A stretch of 64,000 nt of DNA from Succinatimonas sp. UBA6849. Its GTDB lineage: Bacteria; Pseudomonadota; Gammaproteobacteria; Enterobacterales; Succinivibrionaceae. The stretch spans positions 9,249 through 73,248 of the forward strand of contig DKDL01000101.1 in assembly GCA_002449335.1 (NCBI GenBank), given 5' to 3'. Numbering within the stretch: the first letter of the stretch is position 1; each line of letters begins with the position of its first letter. Shown here one piece after another: positions 44,592 to 52,589 of the stretch. The position numbers and the translations under genes were made by a program. The notes beneath the pieces were generated by a model. It had not been told where the DNA came from and ran no database searches. It saw nothing but the letters and a program-made list of their open reading frames with translations.

Positions 44592-46148
44592 ATGGCCCAT
44601 AAAACTACCAACAAGATTTTTACTCCTGATATTGAACGCATCTCTATTCAGGGGAGCTCACCTCTTATAAACGTTCCTTTTAATAAGATAAATCTTTCAA
44701 ATGGTGACAGTGTATTAGTATCAACTGTTGAAGGTCCTGATGTTAATGCTAAGACCTTACCAAAGGTATCTGAAACCTATGCTCCATATGTAATCGATGG
44801 TGATGCCAGAAAAGTTAAAAAGACCATCTTAGAGAGAGCAAAGGAAGGTGAAATCACTCCTCATATGGAGTATGTAGCTATCCGTGAATCCTATAAAAAC
44901 AGTGATGACATGCCTTTTACTCCTGAAAATGTAAGAGAGGAGATAGCAAAAGGTACTGCTGTAATACCAGCTAACATCAATCACACCGAATGTGAGCCAA
45001 TGATCATTGGTAAACATTTCTCTGTAAAAGTAAATGCTAATATCGGTGCATCATCATTATCCTCAGGTTTTGACGAGGAAATTAAAAAGTTGCGCCTATC
45101 CTTAAAGTTTGGTGCAGACACTGTAATGGATTTATCAACCGGTATTGATGATTTAGGTGGTTTAAGAAGCGCAATTTTAAGAGCCTCACCTGTACCAATT
45201 GGTACTGTACCAGTTTATGAAGCTTTAGACAGAGCTCATGGTGATGTTAATTTATTAACCTGGGAACTCTTCCGTGACACTGTCATCGATCAGGCTCGAC
45301 AGGGTGTTGATTACTTTACTATTCACGCAGGTTTACTAAAAGATCTGCTTCCACATGCTGCTAAACGTATTTTAGGTATCGTGTCTCGCGGTGGTTCTAT
45401 TATGGCAAGTGCCATGATGAGAACAGACAGTGAGAACATGGCTTATGAGCATTTTGATGAGCTGATTGAAATCTGCCATGACTATGATGTAGCTTTATCT
45501 TTAGGTGATGGTCTGCGTCCTGGCTGTATTTCTGATGCTTGTGATAAAGCTCAGTACGGTGAGCTCGAGAATATCGGTAAGTTAGCTAAACGTTGCTTTG
45601 ATGCCGGTGTTCAGTGCTTCATTGAAGGTCCTGGTCACGTTCCAATGAACAAGGTCTATGAGAATCAGGAGTTACAGGAGAAATTCTGTAACAAGGCTCC
45701 TTTCTATACCTTAGGACCATTAGTAACTGATATTGCACCAGGCTACGATCATATTACCTCAGCAATCGGAGGCTCTATGATCGCATCATTCGGTACAGCA
45801 ATGCTCTGCTATGTAACCCCAGCTGAGCACTTAGCTCTACCAACAGAGCAGGATGTTAAGACTGGTCTTATTACCTATAAGTTAGCTGCTCATTCAGCTG
45901 ATTTAGCTAAGAATTTACCTGGCGCTAAGATACGTGATGATGCTATGGCATTAGCTCGTGCCGATTTTAGATGGTATGACCAGTTTGCTTTATCTTTAGA
46001 TCCACAAAATGCATACGATGTTTGGAGAGCTCAGATGCCTGAAGAGTGTGCAAACTCTCATGAGCCAGCTTTCTGCTCAATGTGTGGTCCAAGATTCTGC
46101 CCAATTCGTTTAAATCGCAAATTACAGGCAAAATACAATGCTAAATAA
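44592..46148 (+). CDS. thiC: Phosphomethylpyrimidine synthase ThiC
   Basis: Radical-SAM enzyme converting aminoimidazole ribotide to HMP-phosphate, the pyrimidine half of thiamine. The core motifs VMDLSTGIDDLGGLR, EGPGHVPMNK, PGYDHITSAIGG and the C-terminal cluster motif CSMCGPRFC (CX2CX4C, near residue 495) are present. At 518 residues it lacks much of the N-terminal region of the 631-residue E. coli enzyme, like many anaerobe versions. First gene of the riboswitch-controlled operon; overlaps thiDE by 11 bases. Confidence 0.96.
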   Translation: MAHKTTNKIFTPDIERISIQGSSPLINVPFNKINLSNGDSVLVSTVEGPDVNAKTLPKVSETYAPYVIDGDARKVKKTILERAKEGEITPHMEYVAIRESYKNSDDMPFTPENVREEIAKGTAVIPANINHTECEPMIIGKHFSVKVNANIGASSLSSGFDEEIKKLRLSLKFGADTVMDLSTGIDDLGGLRSAILRASPVPIGTVPVYEALDRAHGDVNLLTWELFRDTVIDQARQGVDYFTIHAGLLKDLLPHAAKRILGIVSRGGSIMASAMMRTDSENMAYEHFDELIEICHDYDVALSLGDGLRPGCISDACDKAQYGELENIGKLAKRCFDAGVQCFIEGPGHVPMNKVYENQELQEKFCNKAPFYTLGPLVTDIAPGYDHITSAIGGSMIASFGTAMLCYVTPAEHLALPTEQDVKTGLITYKLAAHSADLAKNLPGAKIRDDAMALARADFRWYDQFALSLDPQNAYDVWRAQMPEECANSHEPAFCSMCGPRFCPIRLNRKLQAKYNAK

Positions 46149-47649
46149 TGAAAGACCTAAGGTCCTAGTTGTAGCTGGCTTAGATTCAGGTGGTGGTGCA
46201 GGTATTACTGCTGACTGTATTACAGTATACGATAATATGGCCTTTGCATTGCCTTGTGTCAGTGCCTTAACCTGTCAGTCTTTAAAGAACATCACTTCAG
46301 TTAAAGCTACCGATGAGGATGTCTTTAAAGAAACTTTAAGAATAGCATCCTCAGACTGGGAGCATATTGATGCTGTAAAAGTAGGTTTAATCAGTGATGA
46401 CAGATTATTAACCATACTTTTAAATGCCTTAAAGACCACTTTTAAAGATGTGCCTGTGGTCTGGGATCCTGTTTTATGCGGTACAGCAGGTGATCTTAAC
46501 AGTGTTGATTTAAAGAAAAGATTAGATGAGATCTTACCTTTAGTTTCTATATTTACTCCAAATCTGCCCGAAGCTTTAACATTAGCTTCATGGGATGAGG
46601 AAAAGCTAAAAAAAGAAGGAACTAAAAAGTTAGCCAGGTACTTTATTGATAAAGGTGCCAAATCTGTCATTATTAAAGGAGGTCACAACATCTTATCTAA
46701 AGATGCAGAGGATACCTTTGTTTCAGACTTTGTCTCTTTTACCATGAAGAATCCTTATATTGAAGGTAAGGGCGCTCATGGTGGTGGCTGTGCTTTATCA
46801 TCAGCCCTAGCCGCATTGCTTGCCAATAAATTTGCTTTCCATGATGCTGCAGTGCTTGCTAAAGCTTATGTTTATTCAGGCATTAAAAATCCTGCTCTAC
46901 GTGCAGATGATGTTGATGCCGTAAATAACAGACCGCCTGTAGGTCACAATGGCCTTGTAAATGACATGAGTTTTATGCCAAAGGTCGAAGAAGATGGGTT
47001 CCCGGTATCATCAGAACCATTTCCAGATTGTCCGTTAAAGCTAGGCTTATACCCAGTTGTAGATTCTGTTGACTGGATTAAAAGACTTGTAAATGATGGT
47101 GTAAGAACTATTCAGCTTCGTATTAAGGATAAAACCGATCCAAAGCTGTATGAAAAGATCTGCCAAGCAGTTGAGTTCTGTAATGCCAATAAAGTTCGTC
47201 TTTTCATTGATGATCATTATGAACTGGCTATCAAAGCACATGCTTATGGTGTTCATTTAGGTATGGAAGACTTGCGTGATGCTGACATTGAAGCAATTAG
47301 AAAGGCAAAATTGCGCTTAGGTGTATCAACTCATGGCAGCTATGAGATGCTAAAGGCCTATCAGTTGCATCCTTCATACATTGCTTTAGGCCATATCTTC
47401 CCAACAAACTCAAAGGTTATGCCTTCAAAGCCACAAGGCTGTTTTAAGCTCTCTGTAGAACAGGATCTGATCAAAGATAGTGTACCTACAGTAGCTATAG
47501 GTGGTATCAAACTATTTAATGTAAAAGATGTAATTGCCTCTAATGTAGGCTCTGTTGCCTTAATTACCGGCATTACTAAAGCTGATGATCCAGACGAAAC
47601 AACCAAGCAATGGTTGTCTTTATGTGGAAACGGTGGTGACAGAGAATAA
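46138..47649 (+). CDS. thiDE: Fused HMP-P kinase / thiamine-phosphate synthase (ThiD-ThiE)
   Basis: Bifunctional enzyme. Residues about 1-270 are ThiD (AGLDSGGGAGITADC, VWDPVLCGTAGD, TPNLPEA, GAHGGGCALSSALAA), phosphorylating HMP-P. Residues about 298-495 are ThiE (LGLYPVVDS, IQLRIKD, LFIDDHYELAIKAHAYGVHLG, ALGHIFPTNSK, AIGGI), joining HMP-PP to the thiazole phosphate. A Pro-rich linker separates them. Order kinase-then-synthase in one chain lets the pyrimidine pass between consecutive steps. Confidence 0.93.
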   Translation: MLNNERPKVLVVAGLDSGGGAGITADCITVYDNMAFALPCVSALTCQSLKNITSVKATDEDVFKETLRIASSDWEHIDAVKVGLISDDRLLTILLNALKTTFKDVPVVWDPVLCGTAGDLNSVDLKKRLDEILPLVSIFTPNLPEALTLASWDEEKLKKEGTKKLARYFIDKGAKSVIIKGGHNILSKDAEDTFVSDFVSFTMKNPYIEGKGAHGGGCALSSALAALLANKFAFHDAAVLAKAYVYSGIKNPALRADDVDAVNNRPPVGHNGLVNDMSFMPKVEEDGFPVSSEPFPDCPLKLGLYPVVDSVDWIKRLVNDGVRTIQLRIKDKTDPKLYEKICQAVEFCNANKVRLFIDDHYELAIKAHAYGVHLGMEDLRDADIEAIRKAKLRLGVSTHGSYEMLKAYQLHPSYIALGHIFPTNSKVMPSKPQGCFKLSVEQDLIKDSVPTVAIGGIKLFNVKDVIASNVGSVALITGITKADDPDETTKQWLSLCGNGGDRE

Positions 47650-47663
47650 CGGAGTAACTTGCT

Positions 47664-47867
47664 ATGATAATTCACTACAATCAACAAGAGAATTTAGAGT
47701 TAAAAGAGGGTATCACCCTTAAAGAATTTCTTGAGTCAAAGCAACTCTCACGCGAAGGTGTGGCTGTAGCTGTTGATGAGAATATTGTTAAAAAAGCTGA
47801 TTTTGACACCTTTGTATTAAAAGATGGTATGTCAGTAGATGTTTTTAATATGGTTTCAGGTGGTTAG
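47664..47867 (+). CDS. thiS: Sulfur carrier protein ThiS
   Basis: 67-residue ubiquitin-fold carrier ending in the functional Gly-Gly (MVSGG), which is adenylated and thiocarboxylated to supply sulfur for the thiazole. GGAG precedes the ATG. It lies 14 bases after thiDE and two before thiG. Confidence 0.95.
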   Translation: MIIHYNQQENLELKEGITLKEFLESKQLSREGVAVAVDENIVKKADFDTFVLKDGMSVDVFNMVSGG

Positions 47868-47869
47868 AA

Positions 47870-48652
47870 ATGACAGAAAAATTAGTATTAGCAGGTCAGG
47901 AATTTGATAACAGACTTATCATCGGTACTGGTAAGTACGCTTCAGGTGAAGTCTTAACAGCTTCTGCTAAAGCATCTGGTGCTCAGATTGCTACTATGGC
48001 TGTAAAAAGAGTTGATACCAAGAATCATACTGACGAAATCGTAAAGCCTTTAAAAGATTTAGGTATTACTCTAATGCCTAATACCTCAGGTGCTAAGAAC
48101 AGCCGTGAAGCAATCTTTGCAGCTCAGTTAGCCCGTGAAGCTTTAGGTACAGATTGGGTAAAGGTTGAAATTCACCCAGATGTAAGATATCTGCTACCAG
48201 ATCCTGTAGAAACCTTTAAGGCATGTGAAGAGTTAGTAAAGGATGGCTTTAAAGTATTCCCATACATTCAGGCAGATCCTGTATTAGCCCGCCGTCTTGA
48301 GGATATCGGTGTTAGTGCTGTTATGCCTTTAGGTGCTCCTATTGGTTCTGCTAAAGGTCTTGAAACTAAAGCAATGTTAGAGATTATTATTGCTCAGTCT
48401 CATGTACCTGTAATTGTAGATGCTGGTATTGGTGCTCCATCAGATGCTGCTTTAGCTTTTGAGTTAGGTGCTGATGCTGTGATGGTAAATACTGCAATTG
48501 CAGCTTCTCGCGATCCTGTGGCTATGTCTCATGCCTTCAAGTTAGCTCAAGAAGCTGGCAGAACAGCATTTGAAGCAGGTCTGGCTGTAAAGGCTCAATC
48601 AGCTGTTGCAACCTCACCTATGGAAGCTTTCTTAAAAGAGGCTATGAAATAA
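47870..48652 (+). CDS. thiG: Thiazole synthase ThiG
   Basis: TIM-barrel enzyme forming the thiazole ring from DXP, ThiS thiocarboxylate and dehydroglycine. Family motifs: [11 protein letters not shown], the Schiff-base Lys in [24 protein letters not shown], and [29 protein letters not shown]. 260 residues. Within the thi operon. Confidence 0.97.
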   Translation: MTEKLVLAGQEFDNRLIIGTGKYASGEVLTASAKASGAQIATMAVKRVDTKNHTDEIVKPLKDLGITLMPNTSGAKNSREAIFAAQLAREALGTDWVKVEIHPDVRYLLPDPVETFKACEELVKDGFKVFPYIQADPVLARRLEDIGVSAVMPLGAPIGSAKGLETKAMLEIIIAQSHVPVIVDAGIGAPSDAALAFELGADAVMVNTAIAASRDPVAMSHAFKLAQEAGRTAFEAGLAVKAQSAVATSPMEAFLKEAMK

Positions 48653-48653
48653 G

Positions 48654-49778
48654 ATGAGTTTTTATGATGAGCTGTCAAAAATCGATGTAGACAAGTTTGT
48701 CTCATTGGTTGATTCAAGAACTGATGCAGATGTTGAAAGAGCAATATATAAAACTACTCCTCGCACCGTTGAAGATTTTGCTGCTTTAATTAGTGAAAAT
48801 GCCAGAAAACACTATCTTGATGTGATGGTACAAGAGGCTACACAGCTAACCAGAAAGAGATTCGGTCGCTGTGTAAACATGTATCTGCCTTTATACCTTA
48901 CAAACCTCTGCAACAACAAATGTGTTTACTGCGGTTTCTCAGTAATGAACAAGTTCAAGCGTGTAGTTCTTACAATGGAAGAAATTGAAGAAGAATTACA
49001 GGCCATGAATAAAATGGGATATACCAATATCCTGTTAGTTTCAGGAGAAAACTCTCATAGAGCAGGTATGCCATATTTTAGAGAAGTGTTACCACTTACC
49101 AAGAAATATGCCGATTATTTGCAGATGGAAGTTCAGCCCCTAGAAACTGAAGAATACGCAGAGTTAAAGACCTTAGGTTTAGATGCAGTTTCTGTCTATC
49201 AGGAAACTTATCATCCAGGTTGCTATAAGCAAGTTCACTTAGGTGGTAAAAAAGCTGATATGCGCTTTAGAATGGAAACTCCAGATAGATTAGGTCAAGC
49301 TGGTATTGATAAAGTAGGTATGGGCGCACTTTTAGGTCTTTATGACTGGAAAGTTGATCTGTGTGCTCTTGCAATGCATGTACTTTACATGAGAGATCAT
49401 TATTGGAAGACTTCACTTTCAATTTCATTCCCACGTTTAAGACCTGCTCAGGGTGGTTATCAACCACATTCTCCAGTTGATGACGCTAAGTTAGTTCAGA
49501 TCATTAGTGTATGGAGAATTTTTGATAATGAGCTTGATCTTACAATTTCCACAAGAGAGAGTGCATCATTTAGAGATCTAATTCTGCCAATAGGTATTAC
49601 CGCAGTATCAGCAGGATCTTCAACAGAACCTGGCGGATATGCCCATAAGGGTAAGTATCTTGAGCAGTGGACTGTAAATGATGACAGAACGGTAGATGAA
49701 GTTGTTGCGGCGATGGAAAAGAGCGGCTTTGATGCCGTATTCCACAATGCATCTGCAACCTACTTTAAAGCTGTTTAG
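48654..49778 (+). CDS. thiH: 2-iminoacetate synthase ThiH
   Basis: Radical-SAM tyrosine lyase that supplies dehydroglycine to ThiG. The Cys triad is in NLCNNKCVYCGFS (near 86-98), with the barrel motifs VQPLETEEYAELK and SFPRLRPAQGG. 374 residues. Last gene of the operon; no thiF is encoded here. The stop lies only eight bases before the promoter of the first antisense RNA, with no separate terminator. Confidence 0.95.
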   Translation: MSFYDELSKIDVDKFVSLVDSRTDADVERAIYKTTPRTVEDFAALISENARKHYLDVMVQEATQLTRKRFGRCVNMYLPLYLTNLCNNKCVYCGFSVMNKFKRVVLTMEEIEEELQAMNKMGYTNILLVSGENSHRAGMPYFREVLPLTKKYADYLQMEVQPLETEEYAELKTLGLDAVSVYQETYHPGCYKQVHLGGKKADMRFRMETPDRLGQAGIDKVGMGALLGLYDWKVDLCALAMHVLYMRDHYWKTSLSISFPRLRPAQGGYQPHSPVDDAKLVQIISVWRIFDNELDLTISTRESASFRDLILPIGITAVSAGSSTEPGGYAHKGKYLEQWTVNDDRTVDEVVAAMEKSGFDAVFHNASATYFKAV

Positions 49779-49786
49779 ATAATGTC

Positions 49787-49814
49787 TTGAAAAAGGTGAA
49801 ATATCATCTATAAT
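49787..49814 (+). promoter_or_regulatory. Promoter of antisense RNA copy 1
   Basis: TTGAAA (49787-49792) and a perfect TATAAT (49809-49814), 16 bases apart. The same promoter with the same spacer recurs in copy 2. Confidence 0.8.
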
Positions 49815-49819
49815 GGGAA

Positions 49820-50008
49820 ACAGAGGTACGGAAATACCTCTGTTTCTTTGATGGTTCTATTTTACCATACTGGTGACGACCAAATTAGCAAAACTAGAAC
49901 CAAAATCAAAAGACAATATTTCATAACGAAATCCTTGTTTTTAATCTATCTTAGGTTCTAGCTTCTAGGCCATTCCCAGTGGTCTAGAAATACTAGAACC
50001 ACCGTTGT
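49820..50008 (+). ncRNA. Putative antisense RNA (antitoxin) copy 1
   Basis: Predicted transcript from the promoter at 49787. Its 5' end folds into an 11-bp hairpin (AAACAGAGGTA 49818-49828 with TACCTCTGTTT 49835-49845). It then runs fully antisense to the toxin ORF at 49862-49924 and its leader. Near the 3' end GGTTCTAG (49954) and CTAGAACC (49993) close a long hairpin whose inner TCTAGGCCA/TGGTCTAGA stem has a G-U pair on this strand but a mismatch on the other, so the fold is favoured in this RNA. The 3' end is uncertain; GTTAC/GTAAC near 50007-50020 is one option. Confidence 0.65.
49862..49924 (-). CDS. Ibs-like small hydrophobic toxin peptide, copy 1
   Basis: A 20-codon ORF encoding MKYCLLILVLVLLIWSSPVW: a short charged start, about 11 aliphatic residues, then WSSPVW. 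AAGGA seven bases before the ATG is a good ribosome site. Length and composition resemble the 18-19-residue Ibs toxins of E. coli, which insert in the inner membrane, but the sequence is not identical to any family I know. Copy 2 differs at nine codons: five synonymous, four conservative (L5F, L6V, V11A, I14V), with no frame change. Its promoter is unclear; TATGAT on the minus strand near 50032-50037 is a candidate. Read-through from pbpC is also possible. Confidence 0.75.
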   Translation of the reverse strand: MKYCLLILVLVLLIWSSPVW

Positions 50009-50207
50009 TACATAAGTAACTCTCTTATTTTATCATACCTTAATGCTCCTGTATATACAGCTTATTTATAACTATTAAATACTAATTAGATATATTATAA
50101 AATTGCTTTTAACAGATTCAATGAGACTTTTTCTATTTGTTGTAATGTAATAGTGTTTTACTTGAAGATATGTAATTTTGACTGGTCTTATTTTGCAGGT
50201 TTTATGT
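50009..50207. other. AT-rich spacer between the two repeat units
   Basis: About 200 bases, not repeated. It holds the perfect palindrome CTGTATATACAG (50049-50060), overlapping the -35 position of the possible minus-strand promoter of toxin copy 1. No ORF recognised. Confidence 0.5.
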
Positions 50208-50235
50208 TTGAAAATGGAAAATTATCATCTATAAT
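50208..50235 (+). promoter_or_regulatory. Promoter of antisense RNA copy 2
   Basis: TTGAAA (50208-50213) and TATAAT (50230-50235) with the same 16-base spacer as copy 1; ten bases around the -10 element (ATCATCTATAATGGG) are conserved. Confidence 0.8.
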
Positions 50236-50240
50236 GGGGA

Positions 50241-50428
50241 ACAGCGGTAGAGGTATACCTCTGTTTCTTTGATGGTTCTAATTTACCAAACTGGTGATGA
50301 CCAAACTAGTAGAGCTAGAACCAGAATAACAAAACAGTATTTCATTTTGAAATCCTAGTTTAAAGTTAATACAAAGTTCTAGTTTCTAGGCCAGACCAGT
50401 GGTCTAGAATAACTAGAACCACCGTTGT
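50241..50428 (+). ncRNA. Putative antisense RNA (antitoxin) copy 2
   Basis: Predicted transcript from the promoter at 50208. The 5' segment has diverged from copy 1 yet stays self-complementary: AGAGGTATACCTCT (50249-50262) is a perfect palindrome within ACAG...CTGT arms. It is antisense to the toxin ORF at 50283-50345 and retains the 3' hairpin arms GTTCTAG and CTAGAAC. A T run at 50452-50457 may mark the true 3' end. Confidence 0.63.
50283..50345 (-). CDS. Ibs-like small hydrophobic toxin peptide, copy 2
   Basis: Encodes MKYCFVILVLALLVWSSPVW, 20 residues, with AGGA eight bases before the ATG. It keeps MKYC, the aliphatic core and WSSPVW of copy 1. Preservation of frame, start, stop and ribosome site between diverged copies is the main evidence that it is translated. 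It lies 130 bases beyond the pbpC stop on the same strand. Confidence 0.75.
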   Translation of the reverse strand: MKYCFVILVLALLVWSSPVW

Positions 50429-50474
50429 ATCTTATCTAAGTTGTAAAGTTCTTTTTTAACTTTTATTGCATTCT

Positions 50475-52565
50475 TCAATTGAACTCTACTTTGAATTTTG
50501 ATGTATCTGTTTGTCCTTCTTCGTCGATAACAGTAATACTGTAAAAGCCTTCACTTTTAGGTTCAAAATAGTTTTGTTCAAATTGTTCGTTGTTAATTGT
50601 AATAATTAGTGAACCTGATTGTCCTTTTGTTTTGATGTGAATTTTTCCAAGACTATCTGGGGACACAGTTTGCCCATTTGAAGGAAATGTGATTTCTAAC
50701 TTTTTCTCATTATTAAAAGAATGACTTTGATTTGAAAGATTAAGTTCTTTTAAAGCTAAAGGAACATCAGTGCTTAAAAGAGGAGAAGTTAGAGTTTCTT
50801 TACTTAGTGTCTCATTTTTCCTTTTTGACAAGATCTCAAAAAGATAAGGTGCAGCACTATCATATCCAGTGTAGGGAGTGTTGCCTTTGATGTTGTAAGG
50901 TGAACTTATGGAAACAGCTACTGTAAGGTTGTTTAATGATCCAATCGCTAAGGCATCGGTAAACTCGTAAGCTGTCCCTGTTTTGTATGAAATTTGTTTC
51001 TGTTCAGGATATAAGTATGGTCTTGGTGTCTCTTTTAAGATTTCAAACACGGCTCTAGAACTGTCTTTTGTTAACATTCTGTATGCTGTTAAATTTGCGC
51101 TTGAGTTCTTTTGGTAAGTAAATTCATGCATCAGACCATCTTCATTTAACATGGCATACAATCTTGCTAAGTTATAAAGACTGATACTAGCACTACCTAA
51201 GATAATCGAAAGATCACTTTTATTGTGTCTTAGTTTTAAGAGATCTTCATGAAGGTTTAGCATCTTGGAAAAGTTGTTTGCTCCAACTAAATTCAGTACT
51301 TCTAAAGCAGGTAAGTTTAATGAATAGGTAAGAGCTTTTTTGGCTGTTACCTCTCCTGTAAATTTTCGACTGAAGTTATTTGGTGACCAGGTTCCGTACA
51401 GATTTTTGTTGTCATGTAATATGGTATTTGGGTGCAACAATCCTTTTTTCATTGCATAAGCATAGGCAAAAGGTTTTAGAGCAGAGCCAGGAGATCTTAA
51501 TCTAAAAGGTAAACATAGTGAGCTCTTTTCATTAGATGAAGATCCTAAAACTCCTTTAATTTGATGCGATTTTACATCAAGTACAATCGCACTTAGAACA
51601 TAGTTTTTATCAGCTGTATGTTCAAATTTTTCTGCAAGATTATTAAGTTCAATTTGCAATGAGTCATCAAGACTTGAAAAGATCTCTTTATCATCTGCGA
51701 TCAAGCTATTACTTTTTATAAAATAGGGATCATGTTTTTTAAGATTAAGCTCATGTTTTTTTAAATTAAACAAATAGTTACCAAAAGTAAGAGCATTTTG
51801 TGAAATCATGTATCTTTTGCTAGGAAGTGTCTCTTTAAGGGATAGAGTAAGTTGCTCTTTTGTTATTACGTTTGCTTTATTAGCAAGCTTTAAAACCTCA
51901 TTTTTGTAGTAAAGAGCAGTTTTCCTTTTTTTATCTGGACGAATGAGTTCAGGAGCTCTTGGCAGTGCTGTAAGCAGAGCAGCTTCTGAAGAATTTAAAG
52001 TATTGGGTAAATGATTGAACCAGGTTAAAGAGGCTGCTTTTACACCTTCGACATTTCCACCAAAAGGTGAAAGGGTAAGATACAGTGTTAAGATGCCATC
52101 TCTTTTGTACTTTAATGTAAGGTATACAGCCTGAACCATTTCCTTTACTTTATTAAAGTAGGTTCTTTTGTGTCCTGTAAGTCTTTTTGCTACCTGCATA
52201 GCAAGAGTTGAGGCTCCAGAGCCTACACTCTGATTTTTTAGGTTATAGAAGGAAGCTCTCAAAAGAGAGAGAGGATCCACTCCAAAGTGGCTGTAGAATC
52301 GCTTATCCTCGTTGGCAATCAGCATCTTTAAATAAAGATCTGAGACATCATCTTTAGTGGTTTTAAATCTAATGGATGAGGTGTCATCACTTAAAGTATA
52401 GGCAAGCACGTTTCCTTTATCTGAATATAGCACATAAGATCTGTTCTCGTACTTGTCTAAAGAAATTTCATCAATGCACATATACACGAACCCTATGCAG
52501 GCACTTAAAACACTTAGTATTAAAAATGCCACGATTGCATAGGTGAAACGTTGGTGCTTACTCAT
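50475..52565 (-). CDS. pbpC: Penicillin-binding protein 1C
   Basis: Bifunctional peptidoglycan synthase anchored by one N-terminal helix (about 8-30). Glycosyltransferase domain with catalytic E86 in ANEDKRFYSHFGVDP and the following GASTLAMQVAKRL. Transpeptidase domain with SPGSALKP (Ser-x-x-Lys variant, near 357), a SLN triad, and YKTGTA (near 531). The C-terminal 85 residues form the beta-sandwich domain typical of PBP1C. 696 residues, slightly shorter than E. coli. It starts 24 bases after the macroglobulin gene; the pairing is conserved. Confidence 0.93.
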   Translation of the reverse strand: MSKHQRFTYAIVAFLILSVLSACIGFVYMCIDEISLDKYENRSYVLYSDKGNVLAYTLSDDTSSIRFKTTKDDVSDLYLKMLIANEDKRFYSHFGVDPLSLLRASFYNLKNQSVGSGASTLAMQVAKRLTGHKRTYFNKVKEMVQAVYLTLKYKRDGILTLYLTLSPFGGNVEGVKAASLTWFNHLPNTLNSSEAALLTALPRAPELIRPDKKRKTALYYKNEVLKLANKANVITKEQLTLSLKETLPSKRYMISQNALTFGNYLFNLKKHELNLKKHDPYFIKSNSLIADDKEIFSSLDDSLQIELNNLAEKFEHTADKNYVLSAIVLDVKSHQIKGVLGSSSNEKSSLCLPFRLRSPGSALKPFAYAYAMKKGLLHPNTILHDNKNLYGTWSPNNFSRKFTGEVTAKKALTYSLNLPALEVLNLVGANNFSKMLNLHEDLLKLRHNKSDLSIILGSASISLYNLARLYAMLNEDGLMHEFTYQKNSSANLTAYRMLTKDSSRAVFEILKETPRPYLYPEQKQISYKTGTAYEFTDALAIGSLNNLTVAVSISSPYNIKGNTPYTGYDSAAPYLFEILSKRKNETLSKETLTSPLLSTDVPLALKELNLSNQSHSFNNEKKLEITFPSNGQTVSPDSLGKIHIKTKGQSGSLIITINNEQFEQNYFEPKSEGFYSITVIDEEGQTDTSKFKVEFN

Positions 52566-52589
52566 TGCTACTTATCAAAAGATACGTTT

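Larger units (their letters stand above)
49787..50008. repeat. Tandem repeat unit 1 of a type I toxin-antitoxin locus
   Basis: A 222-bp unit that recurs at 50208-50428 (offset 421 bases across promoter and ORF, 420 after a one-base indel in the leader). It contains the plus-strand promoter, the minus-strand toxin ORF, and two inverted GGTTCTAG/CTAGAACC pairs. Confidence 0.85.
50208..50428. repeat. Tandem repeat unit 2 of a type I toxin-antitoxin locus
   Basis: Second copy of the unit at 49787-50008, diverged but collinear, ending in the same ACTAGAACCACCGTTGT block. Confidence 0.85.

Noticed and set aside
50049..50060. LexA (SOS) box upstream of toxin copy 1
   Set aside because: CTGT and ACAG are separated by 4 bases, not the 8 of gammaproteobacterial LexA boxes, so it is reported only as a palindrome.
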